A stretch of 64,000 nt of DNA, taken from NCBI GenBank assembly GCA_022711595.1, contig JAKLET010000001.1, forward strand, positions 1 through 64,000. The letters are read 5' to 3'. Shown piece by piece: positions 33,694-41,102 of this stretch. The stretch is from Deltaproteobacteria bacterium (lineage in GTDB: Bacteria > Desulfobacterota > Syntrophorhabdia > Syntrophorhabdales > Syntrophorhabdaceae). The notes below the pieces were generated by a model that worked only from the letters and a program-made list of their open reading frames with translations, searched no databases and was not told the DNA's origin. The position numbers and the translations under genes are program-made. The number at the start of each line of letters is the position of its first letter. Position 1 is the first letter of the stretch.

Positions 33694-33979
33694 TCGGTAA
33701 AATTCCTAACAATTGTACTTTGTGCGTCCAATGGAATATATCCTACCTAGACTCCAGATTATATCGCCTTCCCTGTGATATGAAAGCTATTATTGCTCGC
33801 TTTTCGCTATTATATCCCTAGGATAAAAGGACAGTCAAAGATTTTGGTCTCCAATTTACAAATCTCTTTCCCCTTCCGGCAACTCTCCCCTTCTTTTCAG
33901 CATCTCCCAATCCTCTAAACTGGAATAATCCGAACGACAGCTATTTAACAACCCATTGGGACTAAAAGGAGGTGTGCCC
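33694..33979. other. Divergent intergenic region
   Basis: About 285 bp between apeA (leftward) and the small-gene operon (rightward). A+T-rich, must hold both promoters; I cannot assign -35/-10 boxes firmly. Confidence 0.4.
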
Positions 33980-34144
33980 ATGAATTACGACGAAATGTCA
34001 AACGAAGAACTTCAGAGATTATTACTCAAAAGGCTGCTGGGACCCGAACTTGGCGAGGTTCACGAAGGCAACCGCCAAACGGTGATCGCAATCCTCAAGA
34101 TTGGGGAAGATGAAGAAGCGGAAGATGAGGACAAAGGACGATGA
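33980..34144 (+). CDS. Small acidic protein upstream of RadC-like gene
   Basis: 54 residues from the ATG at 33980 behind AAAGGAGGTG. Begins MNYDEMSNEELQRLLLKRLLG and ends in a strongly acidic tail (GEDEEAEDEDKGR). It overlaps the next gene by 4 bp (ATGA), so the two are translationally coupled. No family recognised. Confidence 0.65.
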   Translation: MNYDEMSNEELQRLLLKRLLGPELGEVHEGNRQTVIAILKIGEDEEAEDEDKGR

Positions 34145-34548
34145 TTCTTTCAAGAGAAAAAACCGAACTTTCAAATCCCCAGGCAGTCTCAGAGCATATC
34201 CGCAAGATTCTCCGGAAACTTGACCGGCTGGATCGGAACAAGGAGCACTTCTTTTTGATCAGCCTCAATACCAAGAACAGAGTGAAGTTTGTGGAACTGG
34301 TGAGCATCGGCACGGCAAACACGAGCCTCGTCCACCCGAGAGAAGTTTTCCGGCGCTGCATAATAAGGGGAGCGTCAGCGGCCATAGTCTGCCACAACCA
34401 TCCGTCCGGAGAAAGCGAGCCAAGCGAGGAAGACATTAGTATCACCAAGAGGCTTGTCGAGGCGGGAAAGATTATCGGAATCGAAATACTGGACCATGTC
34501 ATTATCGGCCAGGGATGGTCTTCCATGAAGGAGAAAGGAATAATCTAA
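34141..34548 (+). CDS. RadC-family JAB/MPN domain protein
   Basis: 135 residues. Only the JAB (MPN+) domain of RadC is present: RNKEHFFLISLNTKNRV, then VCHNHPSGESEPSEEDISITKRL with HxHPSG...SxxD metal ligands, and DHVIIGQGWSSMKEKG. Short RadC proteins of this type are typical of plasmids, ICEs and prophages; their function is unsettled. It overlaps the upstream small gene and lies 10 bp before the DUF932 gene, a pairing common on mobile elements. Confidence 0.9.
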   Translation: MILSREKTELSNPQAVSEHIRKILRKLDRLDRNKEHFFLISLNTKNRVKFVELVSIGTANTSLVHPREVFRRCIIRGASAAIVCHNHPSGESEPSEEDISITKRLVEAGKIIGIEILDHVIIGQGWSSMKEKGII

Positions 34549-34558
34549 GGAGGATGTT

Positions 34559-35275
34559 ATGGATGAGTTTGTAATTCATCGAGGCGGAGAACTGGTTAAA
34601 CGTGAGCATCTGGATCTAGTGAAAGTGCCGGAGGAAACCGATTCATATATCCCGGTTCCGCACTATCATCTGGCGGACAAGCTTTTAACCGTCTCCCAGG
34701 ATCTTTTAACCGACTTCACTCTGGTCGGGGAGAATTACGCCCTGGCCCGGCAAGGCCAACAGCTTTTCGCGCTTCTCAAGTTCCAGAAAGATGATTCCGA
34801 AATCGGGTTATCCGTGGCTTTCCGGAACAGTTATGACCGGTCCATGAGCGTGGGCCTGGCTATCGGGGCGTCCGTTTTCATTTGCGACAACCTGGCGCTT
34901 CACGGCGAAATCGCCGTCATGAAGAAGCACACCAAGGGCGTCTGGAACGCCTTGGAGGATCTGGCCATTACCAGCCTTTACAAGGCCCAGCACAAATGGG
35001 AAAAGGTTTTAACCGACGCCCAGCGCCTCAAAGGAATTCCGACAAGCGACCGGGAAGCCTTCCAGCTTCTGGGACTGCTTTACGGAAACGACATTGTGAG
35101 CCCCAGGCAGCTTCCCGTTGTTCGGGATGAATGGCTGAGGCCCACCCATGAGGAGTTCTCGGAGCGGAACCGGTGGAGCTTTTTCAATGCCGTGACGGAG
35201 GCGCTTAAATCAACGCCGCCTGTCTCCATAATGGAGAAGCACGTCAAGGCGTATCAGGAAATCGTGGAGGCGTAA
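34559..35275 (+). CDS. DUF932 family protein
   Basis: 238 residues from the ATG at 34559 behind AGGAGG. The diagnostic segment is AFRNSYDRSMSVGLAIGASVFICDNLALHG (quoted in part: SMSVGLAIGASVFICDN), as in plasmid/phage DUF932 proteins. Family function is unknown. Next to the RadC-like gene in one operon with the 49-residue protein that follows directly. Confidence 0.85.
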   Translation: MDEFVIHRGGELVKREHLDLVKVPEETDSYIPVPHYHLADKLLTVSQDLLTDFTLVGENYALARQGQQLFALLKFQKDDSEIGLSVAFRNSYDRSMSVGLAIGASVFICDNLALHGEIAVMKKHTKGVWNALEDLAITSLYKAQHKWEKVLTDAQRLKGIPTSDREAFQLLGLLYGNDIVSPRQLPVVRDEWLRPTHEEFSERNRWSFFNAVTEALKSTPPVSIMEKHVKAYQEIVEA

Positions 35276-35425
35276 ATGTTCGCCATTGTCCATTGGGACG
35301 ATCCCAAAAGCGCGAGATTGGTTATTGATGAAGAAGGAGCCGTGAAACTTTTTGAAACCCACGCCCAAGCGGAAAACTTCGCCGAGGCGAACCTTATTTG
35401 GAGCTGGATAGTTCTCGAATTATGA
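35276..35425 (+). CDS. Small hypothetical protein
   Basis: 49 residues (MFAIVHWDDPKSARLVIDEE ... ANLIWSWIVLEL). The ATG directly follows the DUF932 stop, with the SD GGAGG inside the end of that gene. The pattern resembles very short single-domain accessory proteins of mobile elements. No family name can be given. Confidence 0.6.
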   Translation: MFAIVHWDDPKSARLVIDEEGAVKLFETHAQAENFAEANLIWSWIVLEL

Positions 35426-35641
35426 CCCAAGGGGAAGGACCGAAACCGGATCTTCCCCTCTCTTCTTACCCCGGCCATACCTGAAAACATACCTTCGGCC
35501 ATCCATAGATACGTTATCCCCTGCTTTTAGCCCGATAGAGCTCACTGATTGACGCCGAATTTGGAGAAAATCGGCTTTAATAAGTAATTAATTTGGGGGA
35601 GATGCACTGTCTGTGGCTCAATCAGCGAGCATGATATGAAC

Positions 35642-35692
35642 CCCAGCGCAGAGCTTTAACCGCGATTCGACGGTATAAACCCCTGCGCTGGG
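35642..35692. other. Strong hairpin upstream of replication-relaxation-like gene
   Basis: CCCAGCGCAG (35642-35651) and CTGCGCTGGG (35683-35692) form a perfect 10-bp stem around a 31-nt loop containing a smaller CCG...CGG stem. No T-run follows. It lies in the 305-bp gap before the next gene and may be a leader element or a DNA-level palindrome. The rest of that gap shows nothing else. Confidence 0.5.
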
Positions 35693-35730
35693 CTTCGCCA
35701 CAGAAAGACATCCCCCCGTTTATTCAATTT

Positions 35731-36408
35731 ATGAAACTTAGCCGCCACGTCATCCGTCAGTATATATCCAAAGTCGAATGGGCTACCGCCTCCAACGTCT
35801 GCTTCCTCCTTTCCGGGAAACGCAAGCGCCGCGATTATGCCGTAGTCGCTGCCGAGCTGAACAGCATGTGCCGGACCAAGCGGAGGGAGATCCGCCTCAA
35901 GAAACTCCATCATGAGTTCTACACCTGCTACGCCCTGGCTACCAACCCCCGGTCAACCCTTAACCACCGCCAGGTCGAACACGATATTAAGCTCCGAAAT
36001 TGTCTGGGCAAATATTTTCATTACTGCGGCTATGAACTTATTGAGTATCTGAGCATCAAGACGCACGCTGACGCGGTTCTGGGGCTCAGCGCCGGAGACC
36101 TCTATTTTGAATTCGACAGCGGACATATGGGAAGGGGCCAGCTCAAGGACAAGATTAAGGCCCACTATATATGTAAAGGGGCTTACAGGGTAGTCTTCTG
36201 GACCGGAACCGCCGAATACGCCCACTGGAAGAACCTGGCCACGATTAAATGCCTCGAAAAAAACCGCCTCAATTTATTATTTGAAGTCGCGAGGAGAGTG
36301 CTGAAAGACAAGCCCAATCGATTGCTGGGAGCCTGCTATCACGAGTATTTGGAAGACGGAAAGATATACAACCACAAGGGGTTGGTGGTGTGGAGCGAGG
36401 ATGAGTAG
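35731..36408 (+). CDS. Replication-relaxation-like protein (winged helix + nuclease-like fold)
   Basis: 225 residues. The N-terminal ~70 residues look like a winged helix (HVIRQYISKVEWATASNVCFLL). The rest carries HDIKLRNCLGKYF, then THADAVLGLSAGDLYFEFDSGHMGRGQLKDKI, the conserved core of replication-relaxation-type proteins on plasmids and ICEs. The D...E-x-D arrangement recalls a restriction-like fold. No SD precedes the ATG; the leader contains a strong hairpin. A replication or mobilisation role is inferred from the family. Confidence 0.6.
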   Translation: MKLSRHVIRQYISKVEWATASNVCFLLSGKRKRRDYAVVAAELNSMCRTKRREIRLKKLHHEFYTCYALATNPRSTLNHRQVEHDIKLRNCLGKYFHYCGYELIEYLSIKTHADAVLGLSAGDLYFEFDSGHMGRGQLKDKIKAHYICKGAYRVVFWTGTAEYAHWKNLATIKCLEKNRLNLLFEVARRVLKDKPNRLLGACYHEYLEDGKIYNHKGLVVWSEDE

Positions 36409-36475
36409 CACCTTAAAAAGAACCTTGATAGAGTTGGAAAGATAAGTTATTTATTATCAAAAGATTTGATTATGG

Positions 36476-36493
36476 GTAGGGGCAAGCCCCTAC
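36476..36493. repeat. Perfect palindrome, REP-like
   Basis: GTAGGGGC-AA-GCCCCTAC is a perfect 8-bp stem with a two-base loop, flanked by GG and AACCCC. It resembles extragenic palindromes that spread in many genomes. The gap 36409-36659 around it holds no supported gene. Confidence 0.6.
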
Positions 36494-36659
36494 AACCCCA
36501 TCGGAATTGAATTCATTTTAGAGATAGCGGATGTGTTGCGAGATTTGGACGGTTGCAAGAGACACCTTGAACGGCAATACGGAAACACTTTTGGCGGCTT
36601 CGCATCGTCAATTTTTGAAAGAAAGATGCAAAGCTATTTAACTACCGAATGGAGGAAAA

Positions 36660-37094
36660 GTGAAAATCAAACGTATGTTCGTAATTGCTGACATTTTACT
36701 TATTGTTTTCGGTCTCGCAATTTCCCTGCTTCCATATACTCCCGAACCCGCTCCGATAGTGGGTATTCCACTCTTCGTTATAGGAATAGTCCTGGTCCTT
36801 ATTATTGGTATTCGTATCGGCAATTCGATTCATCAGAAACCTAGAATTGACCGCGACGAAGAAGAAGTTATGCTCTATCTGGAAACAGTCCAGAAATTCT
36901 ATATGACTAATAAAGTTAAAGGCTACGCGATTGCTCTATTAGGATTCTCTTTTCTTGGCCTGATTATCCAAGAACTATTGCATTTCCGCTATGCCATCAT
37001 AGACCGTCTGATCATTGCTGGTTGGATCATCTGGTTTCTAATATTCTTGCTCCATAGCCATCTCTCAGAGAAGATGATGTCTAAAGAACGATGA
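36660..37094 (+). CDS. Small integral membrane protein
   Basis: 144 residues from the GTG at 36660 behind GGAGG. Two N-terminal helices (about 7-27 and 33-55) with a PYTPEPAP turn, a charged central loop (RIDRDEEEVMLYLETVQKFY), then two helices (about 88-105 and 112-134). No family recognised. Probably an inner-membrane accessory protein of the element. Confidence 0.6.
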   Translation: MKIKRMFVIADILLIVFGLAISLLPYTPEPAPIVGIPLFVIGIVLVLIIGIRIGNSIHQKPRIDRDEEEVMLYLETVQKFYMTNKVKGYAIALLGFSFLGLIIQELLHFRYAIIDRLIIAGWIIWFLIFLLHSHLSEKMMSKER

Positions 37095-37143
37095 CCCAAA
37101 CCGGTGTCGCAAACCGCAATAATTCCGATTTTTCGTTGAAAAA

Positions 37144-37180
37144 GCACCTCCGAGCCGAAGGGCTCCTAGAAAGGAGGTGC
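37144..37180 (+). promoter_or_regulatory. RBS-sequestering leader hairpin
   Basis: GCACCTCC (37144-37151) is perfectly complementary to GGAGGTGC (37173-37180), which is the Shine-Dalgarno of the gene at 37188. Inside the loop, GAGCC/GGCTC and CTCCT/AGGAG can form alternatives. Translation is probably controlled by this fold. Confidence 0.6.
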
Positions 37181-37187
37181 TAATCAA

Positions 37188-37361
37188 ATGACTGAAGAAA
37201 AAATTCAGCAGTTCCTCACCTGGCTTCTGGAGTGTGAAGCCAAAGAAGTGTCCAAGAGCATCCATGTTGCGAATTACTCTTGGGAGGACCGAGGAAGGTG
37301 TGAAGCTTTCCGCTATGTGAAGGAGATGTTCCAGACAGCCTTCCGAGAAGAGCTTCAGTAG
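37188..37361 (+). CDS. Small hypothetical protein
   Basis: 57 residues (MTEEKIQQFLTWLLECEAKE ...). The ATG at 37188 follows a near-perfect AAAGGAGGTG. The chain is helical and charged, with two Cys and no recognised motif. Its SD is fully masked in a leader hairpin, so expression is probably conditional. Confidence 0.6.
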   Translation: MTEEKIQQFLTWLLECEAKEVSKSIHVANYSWEDRGRCEAFRYVKEMFQTAFREELQ

Positions 37362-37515
37362 TCCCCCGGTGCTTTGTAAAGGAGCCCTTCAGCTCAAAGG
37401 TAATACACCAAAAAATCGCAATCATTTCATTTTGCTCTTTTACAATTGGTATTCCCCAAACCCACCCTATTGCTTTACTCACCCCACAAGGGGATTCCCA
37501 AAGCAAAGAGTTTAA

Positions 37516-37652
37516 GTCCTCGCGGCGAGGACCGGGTCAAATTTGTTTTTGAAAGGAATCATCCCGCTAAGCGGGACTCCACCTTGACAATTGACGGGTT
37601 CTGTCCGCTGTCCTTCCTTTCACCGGAGTGAAAAGCTCCGGACTAGAAAGGA
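37516..37652 (+). promoter_or_regulatory. Structured leader of zinc-ribbon gene
   Basis: Three perfect hairpins in a row: GTCCTCG/CGAGGAC (37516-37532), TCCCGC/GCGGGA (37562-37576) and CCGGAG/CTCCGG (37623-37641). The last is followed by ACTAGAAAGGAG, whose GGAG could instead pair with the CTCC of that stem. This is similar in design to the leader at 37144. Likely a post-transcriptional control region. Confidence 0.5.
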
Positions 37653-37662
37653 GATGAGAAAA

Positions 37663-37881
37663 ATGACCGACGAAAATGTGATCGTCGTCGATTGCGGCGA
37701 TGAAGTCCTTTGCGACTTCTGTAATGACAGCTATACCGACTCCGAAGAGGTTGGAGGCTGCGCCATCGGCACCTGGGCGATCTGTCCCAAGTGCAAGGGA
37801 AAACTGACAGAAGAGCCCGATCAAAGCGCGGGAGAAAACGAAACCTTCAGAGATTTCGTATATCGCCTGCGAAGACAATAA
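37663..37881 (+). CDS. Small zinc-ribbon protein
   Basis: 72 residues from the ATG at 37663 (AGAAAGGAG about 11 nt upstream); an ATG at 37654 is too close to the SD. CDFC and CPKC pairs about 24 residues apart form a probable zinc ribbon; the N-terminus is acidic (TDENVIVVDCGDEVL). It has a structured leader, is flanked by nested inverted repeats and is followed by a strong hairpin. Role unknown. Confidence 0.65.
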   Translation: MTDENVIVVDCGDEVLCDFCNDSYTDSEEVGGCAIGTWAICPKCKGKLTEEPDQSAGENETFRDFVYRLRRQ

Positions 37882-37887
37882 TCGCAG

Positions 37888-37927
37888 GAGTGGAAATGGC
37901 TTCCCTTAAGCGGAAGGCTTTTCACTC
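37888..37927 (+). terminator. Long hairpin after zinc-ribbon gene
   Basis: GAGTG (37888-37892) pairs with CACTC (37923-37927), continued inward by GAAA/TTTT and GCTTCC/GGAAGG. Position directly after the stop suggests a terminator or mRNA-stabilising stem, but no T-run follows. Confidence 0.5.
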
Positions 37928-38032
37928 TCGGGCCTATGAATTGTAGCAGACACCCTCAATTGTCAAGGTCCTACAATTTGGCAAATTTGACCCCCGGCCA
38001 AGAATCTAATCAGCTTAAGCCTACACAATTTT

Positions 38033-38368
38033 ATGAACACCCAGGAACTGCAATTTGAACTCATGAAGAAGGCCTCATTCAACGATTTCCAGGCGGAGCA
38101 AGTCGTCGAGGATCTCAAAGCCAACGCCCATCTCTGGGACGCAGTCCTTATGGACCAGCCGGGTTTAATGAAGCTCCGGGATCTGCCGGAAGATATCTGG
38201 AACGTCAATACGCTCTACATACTCACCGGCATCAAAAGCGATCAGCTTTACGAACTGGCTCTTTCCTGGAACCCGAGCAGCATCCGCTGGATCGAAGACA
38301 AAGAGGCGACGAAAAAACTCGACGCCTATGTATCCGGAGACTACATCCTCTGCCTCCGATGGGATTAA
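38033..38368 (+). CDS. Hypothetical protein
   Basis: 111 residues from the ATG at 38033, which lacks a clear SD. Sequence is acidic and helical (MNTQELQFELMKKASFNDFQ ... YELALSWNPSSIRWIEDKEA) with no known motif. Coding pattern and length support a real gene. No operon partner. Confidence 0.5.
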   Translation: MNTQELQFELMKKASFNDFQAEQVVEDLKANAHLWDAVLMDQPGLMKLRDLPEDIWNVNTLYILTGIKSDQLYELALSWNPSSIRWIEDKEATKKLDAYVSGDYILCLRWD

Positions 38369-38408
38369 TATGCCCACGAGAACCAGGGGTAATTAACTGG
38401 AAGTCAAT

Positions 38409-38480
38409 GAGGCGAAGATGCTGCTGCCTACTGAGCCGGAGATGCTACTGCCTGCTGAGCCGGAGATGTTACTGCCTCAC
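38409..38480. repeat. Three tandem 24-bp repeats
   Basis: Units at 38409, 38433 and 38457 share GAGCCGGAGATGCTACTGCC with few changes. In one frame they read E-P-E-M-L-L-P-A repeats up to a TAA, but that frame has no credible start. Confidence 0.8.
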
Positions 38481-39221
38481 GATTAATCACAATCCCCTGC
38501 CGCTACGCTTGCGATGATCTTGGATTTTGTTTTTGAAGACCTAGTCGGTCCGACCACTTTTTTTGAGCGGTGGCTGTTTCAAAACAGCACAGCTTATAGT
38601 CCCTTTTACGTTCTTGATTGGTCCGACTTGTCGGACCTAAACAAAGGAAGGGACATTCCCGTTTGGGATTACAAGGAAGATTTCATCTTTCCATTTTGAA
38701 GAGATCCTTATCTCTGGGAAGTCAATTCCATTGAAAGGCAAATACAAATATTTAAAGTTTTACAAGTCGTTGTAGTCGAATCTGGAATCAGATGTAATTC
38801 ATCGAGTATGGCGATGGGCATAGAACCAAGGTTCAGTTATAAAGAGATTTATGATTTTGAGACAGTCTTATGAAGACGAGAGCGTGAGAAGATGAGGCAG
38901 AGCCGCCTATATAGGGCTGAGTTAAGAATAAAGATTAGAGATACGGCGGTTTTGGAAAGCTGGAGGTAAATAATAGTTCAAGAACTAAAGGGCGTGTCAG
39001 ATGGACGAGGGACGCAAGCCTTCGGCTTGCTGATGAGTAATTGCATTACGAGCTAAGAAGGGGAAGAAAGAAGAGAAGAAAAGGAAACGAATAAAGAAGA
39101 ATAAGAAAAAAATGAGAGAAGCAGGAGGCAATGAAAATATTAAGATTAAATATAGAAAAAGGAATCTTTCACCGATATTTAACTCGTCAATATTAAAGCC
39201 GATATACAGTTATTAAAAAAC
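38481..39221. other. Long non-coding stretch, possible origin or RNA region
   Basis: About 740 bp without a convincing gene. It contains GGTCCGAC-TT-GTCGGACC (38620-38637), a hairpin with a CTTCGG tetraloop (GCAAGCCTTCGGCTTGC, 39014-39030), and a highly purine-rich run at about 39052-39130. These features would fit a replication or transfer origin, but no iterons or nick site were identified. Confidence 0.4.
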
Positions 39222-39293
39222 GACGGCTGGCGGAACTCCATAGAGAATCCTTACCCGCCCTACATTCGTAGGCGTCAGGCTTAACCAGCCGTC
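39222..39293 (+). ncRNA. RNA-like structured unit 1 (unknown family)
   Basis: A 9-bp closing stem (GACGGCTGG / CCAGCCGTC) encloses CGGAACTCCATAGAG, CATCC-like AATCCTT, a small hairpin with CTAC/GTAG, and AGGCTTAA. The same core recurs in unit 2 with a different closing stem, which suggests selection on pairing. Strand assignment is by position ahead of the downstream membrane-protein gene. Confidence 0.5.
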
Positions 39294-39299
39294 TACAAC

Positions 39300-39361
39300 A
39301 GTCGGCGGAACTCCATAGAGCATCCTTGTCTCCCCCCATAAGGGCTGAGGCTTAACCGACT
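39300..39361 (+). ncRNA. RNA-like structured unit 2 (unknown family)
   Basis: The closing stem AGTCGG / CCGACT encloses the same core: CGGAACTCCATAGAG, CATCCTT, a variable hairpin with CCC/GGG, and GAGGCTTAA. It follows unit 1 by 6 nt and ends 50 nt before the ATG of the membrane protein at 39412. Could be tandem cis-regulatory elements, a small RNA pair, or DNA sites. Confidence 0.5.
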
Positions 39362-39411
39362 AATTGCCTCAATCAAATTATCATGAACTCCTTGAACACA
39401 ACAACTTTAAT

Positions 39412-39987
39412 ATGTTATCTAAAACTATGGTTATTGCCCTGCTGAGTGTAGTCGTTTATGTTTTCTTGTTGTTTTTTCTGGCTTTTCTCAATTGGAACGT
39501 GTTCGGTCCCGTGGCTGTCCCAATATTTTTCGTAATAACATTACTTCCTGTCGCTTTTGTTCTATTTTCTTTATTCTATTGGTTCATCGCTCTCCATTAT
39601 GTTCGCAAAAACGAAATGCTCTATCCTGAACTAACAGCAAGATTTCACAAGATACTCTTTCCGTTATTATTATTTTTTTATCGCAATCAGCACCGTCCCG
39701 AGTCAATTGAATTTGATTATATATTTGTCAAAAAACTTAACCGCCTATATCTGAATAAGTTTACATGGATCGCATTTATATTATTAGTCGTTGCTTCGAT
39801 GGTTGGATTTATTCTTCGCGCGTTCTTTAATTCTCTTTTGCAATTCAAGTTCCCTATTTATGGTACTATATCCTTCCATTCCTCATACTTTGAAGTAATC
39901 TCTGTCCTTTGGATTTTATTGGCGCTAGTGATAATTGCTCAAAATGCTATATATCATCACAGAATACTAGATAACCGTTTTGAATAA
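39412..39987 (+). CDS. Integral membrane protein
   Basis: 191 residues from the ATG at 39412; a TTG at 39364 would add 16 residues but would begin inside the structured region, and neither has a clear SD. Hydrophobic segments at about residues 4-28, 34-60, 118-142 and 165-185 suggest four helices. No recognised domain. Located directly behind the two RNA-like units, which may control it. Confidence 0.6.
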   Translation: MLSKTMVIALLSVVVYVFLLFFLAFLNWNVFGPVAVPIFFVITLLPVAFVLFSLFYWFIALHYVRKNEMLYPELTARFHKILFPLLLFFYRNQHRPESIEFDYIFVKKLNRLYLNKFTWIAFILLVVASMVGFILRAFFNSLLQFKFPIYGTISFHSSYFEVISVLWILLALVIIAQNAIYHHRILDNRFE

Positions 39988-40431
39988 TTATTTATTGGCT
40001 TTGTGCCATTCCTGGCTTACCATCGAAAACCACGCACTCGATAAAATATTAAATGCCTCTTTTGTAAATTTCCTTTTATCTGGTAAGTTTCCAAAAAGGT
40101 AATAAGGATTTTTTACAAAAAGCCTAAGTGCATTGCGAACATCGTTTTTCCACTCACTCTTGACGATTCTATCTGCCACCTGTTTAGCATCCAAATGTTC
40201 CTTTCCCGGATTAATCTGAAAGAGCAAGAATTCCAAGCTGATGAGGCACAGGTAATCAATAATATTACCGTCAAACTGTTCGGCCCTTATTTCTTTGTAA
40301 GCCCTCTGCACTTCGCTTCCACCAACCCCTATCGACTCAATAGTTGGAGTCTTTAACAGATCAGTCTTGGCAATTGTCTCTAAGGAATTCAGGTAATACC
40401 CATATCTTTCAAGCACTTTCTTAGATTCCAT
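39988..40431 (-). CDS. Hypothetical protein
   Basis: 147 residues from the ATG at 40431 (MESKKVLERYGYYLNSLETI); an upstream start at 40491 adds 20 residues of hydrophobic character unlike the rest. Mostly helical; contains DGNIIDYLCLISLEFLLFQI and KNDVRNALRLFVKNPYYLFG. No family recognised. Convergent with the membrane protein and divergent from the gene at 40539. Confidence 0.55.
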   Translation of the reverse strand: MESKKVLERYGYYLNSLETIAKTDLLKTPTIESIGVGGSEVQRAYKEIRAEQFDGNIIDYLCLISLEFLLFQINPGKEHLDAKQVADRIVKSEWKNDVRNALRLFVKNPYYLFGNLPDKRKFTKEAFNILSSAWFSMVSQEWHKANK

Positions 40432-40538
40432 AGAAAACCTTATAACCCTCACAGAACTTATTGTCAATAAGTTAAAGATTTTAATTGACACGTCAAACTG
40501 TTTCTATATATATTTAAATATTATTATGGAGGTTGAAA

Positions 40539-41102
40539 ATGATTATAGCTGATGAGTTAAAACACCTCTTGCAGGCCATCAAGGTAGCGAACGACGATCT
40601 TCTTGGGAACACGGCGCGATTGCTTTACAGCCTTAATTGGAAGGAGGGACTGTCGGCCAGGAATCAGGCACACAAGATCTTGGATGAGTTGGCATTAACA
40701 GGGCAGATCATTAAGGGCAAAGGATTTTACGCGGTTAAAGAGTATCAGGGACACTTTAAAGAACATGACAGGCTCCTAAGCAAACTTATTACCCAGCTCC
40801 TCTGTTTGAAACTCCCCATGACTATTCACCGTGAAGTATCTTTCCCCATCGGAATCCGTTCAGACCTTGTTGCTCTTATCGGAAAAAATGGCAAAGCAAT
40901 CTGTGCGGTAATTGAGGTAGCAAATCACGAAACGGCACCATTTTTCGAACAGAAGATGGTCGCCTGGAAAAACTGGACCGAAGCTTCCCAGGCTCTCTCC
41001 AACCTTTTCAAAACCCCTATTCCCCATTTTTCAATAGTCACGGAAGGTATTACCCATCCTCTTGCCATTGATTTCAAGTCTTTTTTGGAGGCGATACAGT
41101 GA
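40539..41102 (+). CDS. Winged-helix / restriction-fold-like protein
   Basis: 187 residues; the ATG at 40539 is placed by GGAGG 6 nt upstream. Residues about 1-75 look like a winged helix (TARLLYSLNWKEGLSARNQAHKIL ... GFYAVKEYQGH). The rest holds REVSFPIGIRSDLVALI and KAICAVIEVANHE, a D...E-x-A pattern like a PD-(D/E)XK fold. Organisation is similar to the replication-relaxation-like gene at 35731. First gene of the operon leading to the HerA/VirD4-like ATPase. Confidence 0.55.
   Translation: MIIADELKHLLQAIKVANDDLLGNTARLLYSLNWKEGLSARNQAHKILDELALTGQIIKGKGFYAVKEYQGHFKEHDRLLSKLITQLLCLKLPMTIHREVSFPIGIRSDLVALIGKNGKAICAVIEVANHETAPFFEQKMVAWKNWTEASQALSNLFKTPIPHFSIVTEGITHPLAIDFKSFLEAIQ

Larger units (their letters stand above)
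37532..37993. repeat. Nested inverted repeats around a zinc-ribbon gene
   Basis: Outer arms: CCGGGTCAAATTTG (37532-37545) against CAAATTTGACCC (37982-37993). Inner arms: CCTTGACAATTGA (37582-37594) against TCAATTGTCAAGG (37956-37968), a perfect 13-bp match. The single gene at 37663-37881 and its leader lie between them. This could be a small mobile cassette or a long-range RNA pairing of leader and 3' end. Confidence 0.6.

Noticed and set aside
38514-38699. 61-codon open frame
   Set aside because: No ribosome binding site, no family, and it contains the perfect hairpin GGTCCGAC-TT-GTCGGACC; treated as non-coding.
39222-39361. Integron attC sites
   Set aside because: GCTTAAC fits the RYYYAAC core, but the matching GTTRRRY partner at the other end of each unit is absent, and no integron integrase is present.
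39988-40491. Longer start at 40491 for the minus-strand gene
   Set aside because: The first 20 residues are unlike the rest and lie across the A+T-rich divergent promoter region; the ATG at 40431 is more plausible.
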